NCBI GenBank assembly: GCA_946122785.1
Contig: CAMGYJ010000002.1
Location: 63,141,703 to 63,205,702 of the forward strand
Length of the DNA: 64,000 nt
Reading direction: 5' to 3'
Origin: Linum tenue
Taxonomy: Eukaryota; Streptophyta; Magnoliopsida; Malpighiales; Linaceae
The notes under the pieces are model-generated. The model was not told where the DNA came from. It saw only the letters and a list, made by a program, of their open reading frames with translations, and ran no database searches. Positions 43,540-54,596 of this stretch are shown piece by piece. Positions within the stretch are counted from its first letter, which is position 1, and the number at the start of each line of letters is the position of its first letter. The translations under genes were made by a program, and so were the position numbers.

Positions 43540-44140
43540 TGCAAAAGGAAAAATTGCTCAATCAAAAGCATCCAAATAACTTTTTAATTACATGAGCACG
43601 CCCTTCCAAGCATTCAAAAGTAGATGGACAAAGATACTAGGTAAAAGGATAGAGAAATGGTTGATATTGCGAAGAAGGTCTGGATCAATAGTTTATGAAG
43701 GTGTAGGGGAGATCATAACATATAAGGTGACGCAAAAGTAGATTTGTTATTATGGGAGGTGAAATGAGTGTTAAAATGCGTGAAAATGTGGTTCCAAAAG
43801 TGAGGTTGTGTGAAAAAACATAATGAAATAAATATGGAGGCTAAGAACTAGGCACACACATCTTTTAAAGTACAATGAATCGAGAAAAAGGGTATGCAAG
43901 GCATACCTTTGAAAAGAAGAGGCTAGGAATGAATGATCAACCTAGCTCCTTTCTTCACATTACCAAAGATCTAGACCATGAAGCTAGCACCAACCAACTT
44001 TATTCATAATGATTCAAATCTCGAAAACTACACCTCAAAAATAAAACTCAAATTCGGGCTATCTCTCAAGAGTCTTATGTTTAGGGTCTTTAAGTTAGAC
44101 GATAACATTGGTAGCCTCCCATGGAGTGCCCTCTCTTTTA
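43540..44140. other. AT-rich, no gene seen
   Basis: Between the MITE and the gypsy protease relic. The minus-strand phrase CTCCATGGGAGGCTACCAATG just to the right (44110-44130) is the kind of sequence that follows pol in Athila-like elements. Confidence 0.3.
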
Positions 44141-44149
44141 TTCCTTCGA

Positions 44150-44725
44150 GTTAGACATAGTCATTGGTGTTATAATCATACGACCAACGTGGCTTGGCTA
44201 GTCATTCTCCTCACCAATTTTCCGGTTGAGGTGGTTCAAAGAAATTTTCTAGCTCGACGTCATAAAGCTTGCTAGGCAACTTGAAGATAATTACAAGTAA
44301 ATTCGCAGCATTTCTTCGAACTCCACTTGCTGTAAGGTGACATAGAGTTACCCTCATGGAATTCTCTTGCGACAAAGTCGAACTCCTTTTTATGTTGATT
44401 GAAAGATTCTTATTGACGTCTTCCCAAATAGGATAAAGTAATCCTCATTAAAATACATGTCAAGTACTACAAATCGAGAAGGAAGACAAAGGGTTATATC
44501 GCGACTCTGATATCCTTGACCGTACCTCTGGGATGAAAAACTATGTTGATTGCTAGCTTTATTTCCATGGTCGTCTCCTCTAAACGTGTTAGCATGAGTG
44601 CTTTATAGGCGCAGTGAGGAATTGCATTTAGCTTAACCTCGATGTCTACAAGGGCATCTGTTATGTAAAGATCGCTGAGAATGCATGAGATAATGAAGTG
44701 CCCTCGATCGGGAAGCTTATATAGT
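44150..44725 (-). pseudogene. gypsy (Athila-like) aspartic protease relic
   Basis: The minus strand reads KLPDRGHFIISCILSDLYI, then LMLTRLEETTMEIKLAINI, VFHPRGTVKDIRVAI and YLGRRQ, matching the plant gypsy protease pattern LPDPGSFxIPCxIG...LGL...PTxxxLQLA...PRGIxEDVLV...LGRPFL. The catalytic DTGAS-equivalent has decayed (ALVDIEVKLN) and at least three stops are present. The reverse transcriptase and integrase that should follow are missing. Confidence 0.6.
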
Positions 44726-44750
44726 ATTATCAGTTACACGTGGGAAGGTA

Positions 44751-45596
44751 TGTTTGTTGGAGGAAGCTGTGTCTGCTGGCATCGATAAAATGGGAAGGTT
44801 GACTGAAGGACACCGGGCAAGAACCAAAAGAAGAAAGCAGTAATGAGGCGGGAAATCAGGCAAGAGACTGATCCTATAGGATCTGAAGGCAACGGTTGGG
44901 AAAAGAAGTGTATATAGGAACAGAGTCTGATTAGTTAGATACACCTTTCGAAAGCAAACTTTCAAATAACAGAAACAAGGGATTGACTGTGTAAAATTGA
45001 AAGAAACGAGAGGTAGCTATTAGGGAGATAGGGTTAGTCAAGGGCGATTGGAATTCCGGCGGGGAGCTGAATTCTGATCGGAAGTTCTGATCAAGTAACA
45101 GGGAGTTACTTAGAGATCGATTGTAATCTGTAATCCGAAACTCAACATCGTAGTAACGTCAAAGGACTCAAAACAGAGTGCCTTTGACCGTGGACTAGTC
45201 GATACTGATTTATCAGTATCGGAAACCACGTAAAAATCCATGTGTTCATCTTTGTTCTTTAAATTCCTATATATTGTAATTCATCTCTGTTTTGCAGAGG
45301 AGTTCATTTTGCAGGCTTACAGGAAGAACAGGAAGAACAAAGATACAGGAGACTGGAGAACTAATCCGGACGTCGTCGTTTTACCAAGGAATCTTCGACA
45401 GGCCAAATACAGAAGACCAATTGGGCTTTTAGCCCAATAACCATTTCGATCTCCTTATTTCATTTTCATTCAGATCAAACTAAACATCGATCCTCATTCT
45501 AATCGACTGCTCCTCTTTCGATTTATCAAACTCTAGGGTTCTTGTAGGAGAAACTCGAAAAGGCACCAGCAGTCTCGCGCTCGTCTGCACCAACAA
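44751..45596 (+). repeat. candidate 5' LTR of the SIRE-like element
   Basis: The right end CACCAACA is fixed by the primer site two bases on. The left end at TGTTTGTTGG is a guess from TG...CA logic. TATA-like GTGTATATAGG lies at 44909. Confidence 0.5.
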
Positions 45597-45597
45597 G

Positions 45598-45609
45598 TGG
45601 TATCAGAGC
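45598..45609 (+). promoter_or_regulatory. primer-binding site (initiator-Met tRNA)
   Basis: TGGTATCAGAGC, an exact match to the standard plant copia primer site. Confidence 0.9.
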
Positions 45610-45645
45610 CCGGCTCCGGCGAACTAGGCTTAACAACCTCCGGAG

Positions 45646-47043
45646 ATGGGGTCAAGTGCAAACACAGGAGGAATATTCATGGCTGATGGCTTTTCTCAAA
45701 CAAGACCGCCACGGTTTGAAGGGGTGCACTACGGATACTGGAGAAATCGGATGGAGTTATTCATCGGTTCAACTGATCCGGATCTTTGGAACATCGTGCT
45801 AGATGGTCCTCTTGAACTCAAAGAAGCTCGAGGGAAATGGACTGAAGAAGATAAAAGAGACTTCCAGCTGAATTCGAAGGCCACGAACTTGATGTACTGC
45901 GCTTTAGGGCCTGAGGAATACCATCGAGTCTCTGGATGCAAAACAGCGAAAGAAATCTGGGACAAACTCCAGATTGCTCACGAAGGTACCTCCCACGTCA
46001 AGATCTCTAGGATAAATGTCCTTAAGCAAGAGTTCGAAGCCTTCGTAATGAAGTCTTATGAGACCATTAAGGAGATGCACGATAGATTTACAACTATCGT
46101 CAACAGCCTGAGAAACCTGGAGGTCGAGTACACCAGTGCCGATCTAGTTCGAAAGGTGCTCTGGGCGTTGCCAAAGAAGTGGACACCCAAGGTTACAGCG
46201 ATAGAGGAATCAAAGGACTTAACCAAGTTAAGTTTGGATGAACTAATGGGATCACTAGTCACACACGAAGACAAACTGAGACGAGAAGAAAACGAGGACT
46301 CAAGAAAGGAAAGACGAAGCATCGCATTCAAGGTCACTGAACAAGAAGAAGAATTCGACAAATTGGAGGACATGGAAGACGATGAATTGGCTATGCTGAG
46401 CAAGCATGTAGCCAAGCTGCTCAGATTAAGAAAGGAAAGGAGAAGAGGCTTAAATGGTCGCGCAAAGGAAGCTGATTCCGATAAAGATCAAGCCAGGCAT
46501 CCCAGACAAAACTCAAGGTTCAGAAGAGAATCAGTTGAGAAGAATGCTCCTCAAGCGGGATGTTTCAAATGCGGACGAAGTGGGCACATCAAAGCAGAAT
46601 GTCCACAGATAAAGCGAGAAAATGCTTATGCTGCCACCTGGAGCTGCAGTGAAGATGAAGAAGAAGAAGGAGATGCTGGACGACGGCAAGAAGCTTACAT
46701 GGCCATTGGGGAAAGCGACGATGAATGCAATTCATCTCAGGTAAGGACACTGAACTATTACTCTGATACTGGTAGTGAAAATGATCAGTTGAATGACACT
46801 ATCAGGGACATACAATTAGAAGTCAAAGCTGTAAAAATTAAGTACTCTACACTTAAATCAGAATTTGAACAACTAACTAAACAGTATGCCAGATTAGAGG
46901 AAGAAAAAACAGAATTAGAGAAACGCATGATTGAAGTTTTAAAAAGAAATGTGGAACTTGAAAGCAAAGCATCAGATTTTACAAAAATTGCAAATTTAAA
47001 AAGCACACAGAACTATAGGTCTTGGTACAAAAGAAACAATTAG
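45646..47043 (+). CDS. gag: SIRE-like Gag protein
   Basis: 465 residues. UBN2-type Gag core roughly 15-200 (PPRFEGVHYGYWRNRMELFI, YCALGPEEYHRVSGCKTAKE, INVLKQEFEAFVMKSYETIK, LWALPKKWTPKVTAIEE). Acidic and basic linker, then zinc knuckle CFKCGRSGHIKAEC near 305-320, then a WSCSEDEEEE block and a coiled coil (LKSEFEQLTKQYARLEEEKT). It ends at TAG 47041, but the same frame continues open to 47249 with two more knuckles (see next). Packages element RNA. Confidence 0.88.
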   Translation: MGSSANTGGIFMADGFSQTRPPRFEGVHYGYWRNRMELFIGSTDPDLWNIVLDGPLELKEARGKWTEEDKRDFQLNSKATNLMYCALGPEEYHRVSGCKTAKEIWDKLQIAHEGTSHVKISRINVLKQEFEAFVMKSYETIKEMHDRFTTIVNSLRNLEVEYTSADLVRKVLWALPKKWTPKVTAIEESKDLTKLSLDELMGSLVTHEDKLRREENEDSRKERRSIAFKVTEQEEEFDKLEDMEDDELAMLSKHVAKLLRLRKERRRGLNGRAKEADSDKDQARHPRQNSRFRRESVEKNAPQAGCFKCGRSGHIKAECPQIKRENAYAATWSCSEDEEEEGDAGRRQEAYMAIGESDDECNSSQVRTLNYYSDTGSENDQLNDTIRDIQLEVKAVKIKYSTLKSEFEQLTKQYARLEEEKTELEKRMIEVLKRNVELESKASDFTKIANLKSTQNYRSWYKRNN

Positions 47044-47249
47044 GGCTCAAGACAAGTTGAGTGTTTTTATTGTCATTTAAATGGACATTACATTGCTAAT
47101 TGCAAAAAGAGAATTGCTAGAGAAGAAAGGTTGAAATCGACAGTTTGCTTTAACTGTAATGAAACTGGACATATAAGTCATGAGTGTCATAATCCAAAAC
47201 ATAGAGTAATTGGTTCTAAGTTGGTCTGGCTTCCTAAAACAAAGTAATA
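47044..47249 (+). pseudogene. in-frame Gag extension with two zinc knuckles beyond a stop
   Basis: Directly after TAG, the frame encodes CFYCHLNGHYIANC and CFNCNETGHISHEC and ends KLVWLPKTK before a double TAA. Pol opens in the same frame at 47278, but three further in-frame stops (TAA, TAA, TAG) lie between. Either readthrough produced this extension, or stops have accumulated in a dead joint. Confidence 0.7.
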
Positions 47250-47277
47250 ATATTCATGTGATTAGGTTTGCTTCCAA

Positions 47278-50200
47278 GTGAGCATGGAAGACAGCGAGTG
47301 GATTCTGGATAGTGGATGCTCACATCATATGACTGGAAATGAAAAACTTTTCACAAAACTGGTTAAAGGAAAGAAAGGTAAAGTATATTTTGGTGATAAC
47401 TTCTGCACTGATGTTCTTGGTAAAGGGGAAGTTGGAATTTCACCTAAAATTAATAATGTGATGTTGGTTGATGGGTTGAAGCATAACCTGTTTTCAATAA
47501 GTCAAATCTGTGGAGAATCAAATAGAGTAATATTTGAACCAACTACCTGCTATGTGGAAAACATTGAAAGTGGAAAAATACTGTTTTCTGGTAAGAGGAA
47601 AGGAAAATTGTTTTGTATAAACCTAAGTGATAAAAATATGTTCAATGAAATGTGTTTAGTCTCTGTCGACAAAAATGATCAGTTGGAGTGGCATAGGAGA
47701 CTTGGACATGTCAGTGTTGGGACTTTGTCAAAACTTGTAAGTCTTAATTTAGTAACTGGAATACCTAAGGTTAACTGCAAGAAGGAGTTTTTCTGTGAAG
47801 CCTGCACTAAAGGAAAACAAGTAAAATCATCGTTTAAAACCAAACAAGCCATTTCTATCTCAAAACCCTTGGAACTTCTGCATTTGGATCTCTTTGGTCC
47901 AAGCAACATCATGAGCTTAGGGGGGAAGTCATATGCATTTGTGATTGTTGATGACTTCTCAAGATATTCTTGGGTACTGTTCTTGGGAAGTAAAGATGAG
48001 GCATATAAAAATTTTAAAAATTTGGTCAGGCGTTTGGAAAACGAGAAGGAAACAAAGGTTATTAATATTAGAAGTGACCATGGGGGGGAGTTTATATCTG
48101 AAAAGTTTGATAGATTTTGTAATAAAGCTGGGATAGCTCATAATTTCTCTACACCTAGGACCCCTCAGCAAAATGGTGTGGTAGAAAGGAAAAATAGGAC
48201 TCTGATAGAGATTGCTAGAACAATGATAAATGAATATAGCTTGCCTAAGTTTTTCTGGGCAGAGGCTGTTAATACAGCTTGTTATATAATAAATCGTGCT
48301 CTAATCAGGTCCAAATTAAACAAGACACCCTATGAGCTGTGGAAAAATAGGAAGCCAAACCTAGGATACTTTCATCCATTTGGATGCAAGTGTTTTGTGC
48401 TTAACACTAAAGACAACCTAGGAAAATTTGACTCTAGGTCTGATGAGGCAACATTTTTGGGTTATTCGAATCATAGTAGAGCTTACAGGGTATATAACAA
48501 ACGGACTCTCAAAGTTGAAGAGTCCATACATGTGGTGTTTGATGAATCTACTAGTAAGTATGCAGATATTTTCGATGAGGATGATGATTTAGGACTGGGA
48601 CATCACTCCAGAACGAATCAAGAAGCAATTCCTGAAAGAGACATCACTACTGAAGCAGTACAGGATAGCAATCTGGAAAGAGACACTGAGGAAATAGCTA
48701 TTCAAGCACCACCTCACATACAGAAGAGGCATCCACCCTCTCTGATCATTGGGGATTTAAACAAAGGTATGACCACTAGATCTCAGAATACTACTGTGCA
48801 CACTGCCTTTGTTTCTTTGACTGAACCTAGAAATATACAAGAAGCACTAGATGATGAGTTTTGGACAGGGTCTATGCAAGATGAACTAGGATATTTTGAA
48901 AGATTAAATGTTTGGGATTTGGTACCTAAACCAGAAAACAAACCAATAATTGGAACCAAATGGGTCTGGAGAAATAAAACTGATGAATTGGGAATGGTTG
49001 CTAAAAACAAATCTAGACTTGTAGCTCAAGGATACAGTCAAGAAGAAGGCATAGATTTTGATGAATCTTTTGCCCCAGTAGCCAGATTGGAAGCCATTAG
49101 ATTATTATGTGCTTTTGCTGCTTCTAAGGGCTTTAAATTATTCCAAATGGATGTTAAGAGTGCTTTTCTAAATGGTGAGTTGAAGGAGGAGGTGTATGTT
49201 GCTCAACCTCCTGGTTTTGAAAATCACAAGTACCCAGATCATGTATATAAATTGAACAAGGCTTTATATGGATTAAAACAAGCTCCTAGAGCTTGGTATG
49301 AAAAGTTAAGTAATTTTCTGATCAGTGATGGTTTTCACAGAGGATCAGTGGATAAAACTCTTTTCATAAAATCTGTTAAAAGTCATACAATATTGGTTCA
49401 AGTTTATGTCGATGATATTATTTTTGGTTCATCAAGCTCAAGTTTATGTAAAGAATTCGAAGCAACCATGAAAGGGGCCTTTGAGATGAGCCTTATGGGA
49501 GAGTTAAAACACTTTTTAGGGCTGGAAGTTAAACAAAATAACAAGGGTACATTCATTAGTCAATCAAAATATCTATCCAATATGCTCACCAGATTTGACT
49601 TAACTAATCTTAAGTCAGCACAAACCCCAATGGGATCAACTTCAAAAGTATCAAAAGATGAGAGTGGGGTATCAGTCGATGTTAGACTATATCGAGGAAT
49701 GATAGGCTCATTGTTATACCTAACTGCCAGCCGACCTGATATTGTGTATAGTGTAGGAGTCTGTGCTCGTTTTCAAAGCTGTCCTAAAATGAGTCATCTA
49801 TCTGCAGTGAAAAGAATATTTAGGTATCTGTCTGGGTCTAAGTTCTTGGGTTTATGGTACTCTAGGGATTCTAGCTTAGAACTTCTCAGCTATAGTGACT
49901 CTGACTATGCTGGTTGTGTTCTTGATCGTAAGAGCACCTCAGGCACATGTCATTTCCTTGGTACCTCTCTGATTTCCTGGGCTAGTAAAAAGCAGAGTTC
50001 AATAGCCTTGTCAACTGCTGAAGCAGAATACATAGCAGCTGGACTCAGTTGTACTCAATTGCTCTGGTTAAAATACCAACTTCAGGACTATGGTTTAGAA
50101 ATAGGGTCTCCCTCCATTCTGTGTGATAACACTAGTGCTATAAATATGACCAAAAACCCCATTCAGCACTCCCGTACAAAACATATTGAGGTTCGATACC

Positions 50201-50379
50201 ATTTCATTCGAGACCTAGTTCAAGATGGAAAGATTAAACTTGAATTTGTAAGCACAGACATGCAATGGGCAGATATTTTCACTAAACCTTTAGGAATAGA
50301 AAAATTTCTGTCTATAAGAAATGAACTTGGCTTATTTGTTCTCGATGAAATCCTTCCTCTTGATTTCCGGATGTCCTAA
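47278..50379 (+). CDS. pol: SIRE-like Pol polyprotein (protease, integrase, RT, RNase H)
   Basis: 1033 codons without a stop. Protease [13 protein letters not shown] near the start; GAG-pre-integrase WHRRLGH...CEACTKGKQ; integrase core with [13 protein letters not shown] and GVVERKNR (spacing of 35 between the last two acidic residues, normal); RT with [14 protein letters not shown] and YVDD near residue 710; RNase H with [24 protein letters not shown] and [11 protein letters not shown] at the end. All catalytic residues are present. The first ATG used here is just the first in frame; Pol is normally made as a fusion with Gag. Confidence 0.93.
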   Translation: MSMEDSEWILDSGCSHHMTGNEKLFTKLVKGKKGKVYFGDNFCTDVLGKGEVGISPKINNVMLVDGLKHNLFSISQICGESNRVIFEPTTCYVENIESGKILFSGKRKGKLFCINLSDKNMFNEMCLVSVDKNDQLEWHRRLGHVSVGTLSKLVSLNLVTGIPKVNCKKEFFCEACTKGKQVKSSFKTKQAISISKPLELLHLDLFGPSNIMSLGGKSYAFVIVDDFSRYSWVLFLGSKDEAYKNFKNLVRRLENEKETKVINIRSDHGGEFISEKFDRFCNKAGIAHNFSTPRTPQQNGVVERKNRTLIEIARTMINEYSLPKFFWAEAVNTACYIINRALIRSKLNKTPYELWKNRKPNLGYFHPFGCKCFVLNTKDNLGKFDSRSDEATFLGYSNHSRAYRVYNKRTLKVEESIHVVFDESTSKYADIFDEDDDLGLGHHSRTNQEAIPERDITTEAVQDSNLERDTEEIAIQAPPHIQKRHPPSLIIGDLNKGMTTRSQNTTVHTAFVSLTEPRNIQEALDDEFWTGSMQDELGYFERLNVWDLVPKPENKPIIGTKWVWRNKTDELGMVAKNKSRLVAQGYSQEEGIDFDESFAPVARLEAIRLLCAFAASKGFKLFQMDVKSAFLNGELKEEVYVAQPPGFENHKYPDHVYKLNKALYGLKQAPRAWYEKLSNFLISDGFHRGSVDKTLFIKSVKSHTILVQVYVDDIIFGSSSSSLCKEFEATMKGAFEMSLMGELKHFLGLEVKQNNKGTFISQSKYLSNMLTRFDLTNLKSAQTPMGSTSKVSKDESGVSVDVRLYRGMIGSLLYLTASRPDIVYSVGVCARFQSCPKMSHLSAVKRIFRYLSGSKFLGLWYSRDSSLELLSYSDSDYAGCVLDRKSTSGTCHFLGTSLISWASKKQSSIALSTAEAEYIAAGLSCTQLLWLKYQLQDYGLEIGSPSILCDNTSAINMTKNPIQHSRTKHIEVRYHFIRDLVQDGKIKLEFVSTDMQWADIFTKPLGIEKFLSIRNELGLFVLDEILPLDFRMS

Positions 50380-50559
50380 ATCAAAATATTCTCTTTCCAT
50401 CTCTTGAAATTCTTACTCCTCTACCTCTGATACACCTTCCTTTTCTTTAGATCCTCCTCTAGTATATAAGCATAGGGTTTCTCTGCAAAGCCAACGCAGT
50501 CCTTCAAACTTCCAAACACTTCTCTCAATTCGCTCAAAAATGGCTCCCACAAAGGCTTG

Positions 50560-51640
50560 AAGAATATGGCCGTGTACACAAAGGAGCATGCCAGTGCTTT
50601 TTAGTGCGCGAGCTGAGTCGATGAAGAAGCAAAACACGGGCTACATTAAGGAAAAACACAACCATGTTTCAGAACGTGCTTTTTATGCCGAGAGCGTATT
50701 TGTGGTGGCTGCTGAGTAGTCCAAAACACGGGCGCCATTGGAGCAAAACACGGCCGTGTCACTTCTTGGGCACGATCGTGTTTTGGGATCGATGTGGGCG
50801 TGTTCTCAACACCAAAGGCGAAACACGGCCGGACAAAAGCAAATCACAACCGTGTTTTGCCCAGTCTAGGGCTAAAAGGAGTTTTCAAGCCAAAGAGAAG
50901 GGGTTCCGAGTTTTAGAGAAAGGAAGCAGATACCTAAAGAGAGTGACGAACTAAAGTCTCCAAGCGCCCTAGATCGATCTTCATCACCATTGGAGCTTGG
51001 CTAAACTTGGAGAAGTGTCGATTGATTACAAGAAGCAGATTATCATTCTTTACAGCATGTTTTCTGCATCTGAGCTAGATTTCTCTTCTCTCTCTATGGA
51101 GTAAACTCTCTCACTCACCTGGGTATGAAGAACCCTAGATTTGTATGTTAGGTCTGATTGTATGAACCCGAGTACGAATTCATTGATATTGATTATATTC
51201 AATTGAGGATCTAATTATCTGAACTGCATGAATCCTGATCAAATTCATGTTATTCCTGCTTTGACCTAGAAAGAGAATATCTGCCTAGGTTGATAGAGCA
51301 CCCTTGATTGAAGGTAGTGAATTGACGACTTTAGTCGAGGAGTCAATTCACTATTATGTACTGGATTTACTCCAGTAGATGAGGTTTGGTTCGTTAGGGC
51401 CTCAATCTGTCAACTCCGGTGGAGGTTAGTCGCCCGCTGGGGATTCAGATTGAGAGGGTCTGGAGACCTTTAGTCGAGACTGCAAACTGTCTAAGAACCT
51501 CCCGCAATATAATTATCATTGAATTTGAACTTGGCGAATTACAACCTGGCTTAACTGCAGTCTAGAGGGAACCATATCTGGGTGACCTCTGTCATTAGGT
51601 AACTTTCTCACTCTCTTCATATCATCATATGGACTCCTTT
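50560..51640 (+). repeat. probable LTR remnant with AACACGGCCGTG motifs
   Basis: 50566-50860 repeats ACACGG or CCGTGT motifs eight or so times. The continuation (CCTGGGTATGAAGAACCC, GGATTTACTCCAGTAG, TAACTGCAGTCTAGAGGGAA, ACCATATCTGGGTGACC) has the look of a gypsy LTR, but no partner copy is in the window. It replaces the upstream part of the TNL gene. Confidence 0.35.
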
Positions 51641-52439
51641 GTGCCTGAAAGTCATAGTTTCATGATTCTTAATATTGTTATTGATTTATGATGGTTCTTT
51701 GACAAGAAGTTCAATTATCATTGTTTATTATTAAGTCTTGATTGGTATATGGTGATATTGGCTTACAACTATCCATCTCTATGTTTGTTGTTAGGCGTGA
51801 ATCAAGACTAGTGAATGAATTTGTGGATCATATTTTGAAGAATCTGACCCGTGCATCGCGTGGTTACTCGAATGGTTCATTGGGAATCGAGTCAAGAGTC
51901 AGACGAGTTAAAGCATTGTTGCATATGCGGTCTTCAGATGTTCGTTTTCTGGGTATTTGGGACATGGGTGGTTTAGGAAAGACCACTATTGTTGAAGCTG
52001 TTTTTCATTATATCTTTGCTCAATATGAAGGTTGAATCAAAGCGGCATGGACTTGTTCATTTGAAAGGATGACTACTGTCAGAGATATTTGAGGATCAAA
52101 ATAAGCATTCCTCCACCATGATCGCAATAGGATCTACTTTCACCGTGGATAGGATCAAGCGTAAAAGGGTTTTGTTTGTTCTTGATGATATGAATGATGT
52201 GTCTCAATTGGAATTCCTTATTGGGTCCAATGACCTATTTGGTCCTAGAAGTAGAGTCATTTTAACATCAAGAGATAAGCAAGTGCTCAAGAGCTGGGTG
52301 GATGAGCATGAGATGTACGAGGTTGAAAGATTAGATCATGACGAAGCCCTTCTTCTCTTCTGCTACAGAGCTTTTAAGAGGAACTGCCCTAAGGAAGATT
52401 TAGTGGAGAAATCTAATAGGGTGGTTACTTATTCACAAG

Positions 52440-52997
52440 TGTTTGAGCCTAGAATATTCTAGGCGCTTTGTGGAGAACGAGCAGGGCGTCTGTTCCAGAT
52501 GATGGGGGACTCCAAACTCCTGCAAAACAAGGGTCCGTGGGCGGTCACCCCGGACACCCTCCGATGCCTAAGTTAGAGATAGAATAAGAGATTTTAGTTA
52601 TGTTTAGAGAGAGAGAGTAGTTGGCTTACCATCAATGCTGATATGAATGTATTTATAGTAGATTGGCCTGGGTTCTAAGCATTAAATGTTATGTCAGACG
52701 CCCTAGAGCAGCCCTTACTTTATCTAGACCGCCTGCGGCGGGCAATTAATGCTTAGTCCTGCAGTGTTCGAGGCAAGTATCCTAGGAGGATCTCCTTAAC
52801 CTGTCACCAACGACTCTTTGTGTCAGGCGGCCTACTCTCTGTCCCATCATAGAGCGATCGCCTGCCTCTCTCCTTTCCCCACGCCTGCTCCTTCCTTGGG
52901 CCTTTGCTGGGCCTCGCTTTTAGCTCCTCTTTCGGGCCCTTTCTACTAAACTCTCCATGGGCTTCAAGCCCAATATCGCTCAACTATGGGCCTAACA
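52440..52997. mobile_element. solo LTR inside the NB-ARC region
   Basis: 558 bp from TGTTTGAGCC to GGCCTAACA. It has LTR-like features: CCTCCGATGCCTAAGTTAG, a GAGAGAGAGAG run and GTATTTATAGTAG. Removing it exactly joins TCACAAG to GAAACCC, restoring the conserved Gly-Asn-Pro-Leu motif in frame. No 5-bp target duplication is visible (ACAAG left, GAAAC right). No internal retrotransposon sequence is attached. Confidence 0.7.
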
Positions 52998-54358
52998 GAA
53001 ACCCATTAGTCATTAAATTTTTAGGCTCCTTCTTTATGGACAGAACACAGAGATTTTGGGAAACTGCGCTGGCTGAACTCCAAAGAACTATTCGGCCAGA
53101 AATTTATGATGTATTGATGATTAATTGATGCATTAACTTTTGAAGAGAAGAGCATATTTCTTGATATTGCTTGCTTCTTTAAAGGGGGAAAAGATTGATT
53201 TTGTGAAGGGAATACTAGATGGCTGTGGTTTTGGGACAGACGCTAGGATTTATGTGCTCACTGATAAGTGCTTCATTACTGTTTCAGAAAACAGGATATG
53301 GATGCATGATTTATTGCAAGAAATGGATATCGAGATCTAGGTAAACGAAGTAGATTATGGAGGCCCAATGATGTCTATCGAGTTTTGACAAGAAATCAGG
53401 TACAAGTATTTTTGTTGATTCGTTATTCCCTGTCTCCAATTCACCTCAGAAGCACCACATGCAGTTACACGGTTTACCTTGTTGATTTCCCCAGGGAACT
53501 GAGCAGGTTGAAGGGATCTTCTTAGACGTTTCTGAAATCAGTCACATGGAGTTGAGTTGTCAAGCATTTTCAAGGATGCATAATCTACGGTTACTGAAAA
53601 TTTATAATCATGGGGCCAGGGATGGATCATATAAGGTCCGCCTCCCGTTTGGGCTAGAGTCCCTTCCAGATGAGTTGAGGTATCTTCATTGGAATGGATA
53701 TCCTCTCAGCACTTTTCCATTTAACTTCCGTGTTGAAAACCTTGTTCACATTAACTTGACTTATAGCAACATTGGGCAACTGTGGGGAGGAGTGCAGGTA
53801 TATTTCAACTGAATCGCTAAATGTCGCCCTAAGAATTGCTAAACATCGCCCTAACTTAAATCTAAAATTACTCATATGCCCTTAAACAAAAACTCAAAAT
53901 GGGCTTAACCAAACAAGCCCTTAGCAAAAAAAAAAAAAAATTCTCCTTCCTCCTCTCACCTGCTACCCTCACCCGCCCTTTCAAAAAAAAAAAAAAAAAA
54001 TTCTCCTTCCTCACCCGCGACCCTCCTCTCACCCGCGACCCTCCCCTCTGCAACCCAACCCGCCGCCGACCTCCCCTCCTCCCCTCTGCAACCCAACCGC
54101 CGGCGACGACCTCCCCTCCTCCCCTCTGCAACCCAGCCGGCGACGACCTCCCCTCCTCCCCTCTGCCACGGACCCGTCGCCGCCGGCCTCTTCGCGTTGC
54201 CGCCCGCCCGCGCCAGCCTCGCCGGACCTCGTCGAGTCGCCATCGTCGCCAGCGCGCCTCAGCCTCGCCGGAGAAGAAGGAAAACGCCGGAAAAAAAAAA
54301 AATTGCCTGACCGCGGTCAACACGCGGTTGGACCGGCGGTCAACCGCGGTCAACGCGC

Positions 54359-54444
54359 GGTTGGACCGACGGCTGACCGCGGTCAAAGCGCGATTGACCG
54401 ATGGTCAAACCGCGCTTTGACCGCGGTCAGCCGTCGGTTCAACC
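54359..54444. repeat. 86-bp near-perfect hairpin
   Basis: Arms 54359-54392 and 54411-54444 pair with one mismatch (GGTTGGACCGACGG... against ...CCGTCGGTTCAACC), and the loop itself contains TTGACC-GAT-GGTCAA, extending the stem. Around it GACCGCGGTC palindromes recur (54309, 54343, 54375, 54419). Confidence 0.9.
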
Positions 54445-54596
54445 GCAGGTGATTTGCGGTCCAGCCATGGTCCAACCGCAGGTGATTTGCGGTCCACCCA
54501 TGGTACAACCGCATGTGATTTGCGGTCCGGCCATGGTCCAACCGCAGGTCACTTGCGGTTGAACCATGGTCGAACCGCAAGTGACCCGCGGTTCCC
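54445..54596 (+). repeat. 36-bp tandem repeat, four units
   Basis: GCAGGTGATTTGCGGTCCAG followed by CCATGGTCCAACC recurs at about 54445, 54480, 54515 and 54548 with small changes. Each unit contains a CCATGG palindrome flanked by GGTTG/CAACC dyads. Confidence 0.8.

Larger units (their letters stand above)
44751..50560 (+). mobile_element. Ty1/copia element, SIRE/Maximus-like, 3' end missing
   Basis: Plus-strand element with a candidate 5' LTR, a perfect initiator-Met primer site, Gag and an intact 1033-codon Pol. After pol I find no copy of the 5' LTR; the sequence runs into an unrelated repeat-rich block near 50560, so the right boundary is approximate. A short frame MAPTKA then stop at 50540 sits where SIRE elements carry an envelope-like gene. 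It is too incomplete to move on its own. Confidence 0.8.

Noticed and set aside
44717..44965. 82-codon minus-strand frame at the copia LTR
   Set aside because: It spans the boundary between the gypsy relic and the candidate LTR and has no motif.
45598..45612. tRNA-like TGGTATCAGAGCCCG sequence
   Set aside because: It is the primer-binding site of the copia element; no cloverleaf arms surround it. I found no tRNA or rRNA gene in the window.
52440..52997. The 558-bp interruption of the TNL NB-ARC as a natural intron
   Set aside because: No GT-AG pair keeps the frame; exact TG...CA removal restores the conserved motif, so an LTR insertion fits better.
53868..54420. Pro/Arg-rich open frames on both strands inside the MULE
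   Set aside because: Low-complexity translations of CT-rich and GACCGCGG repeats.
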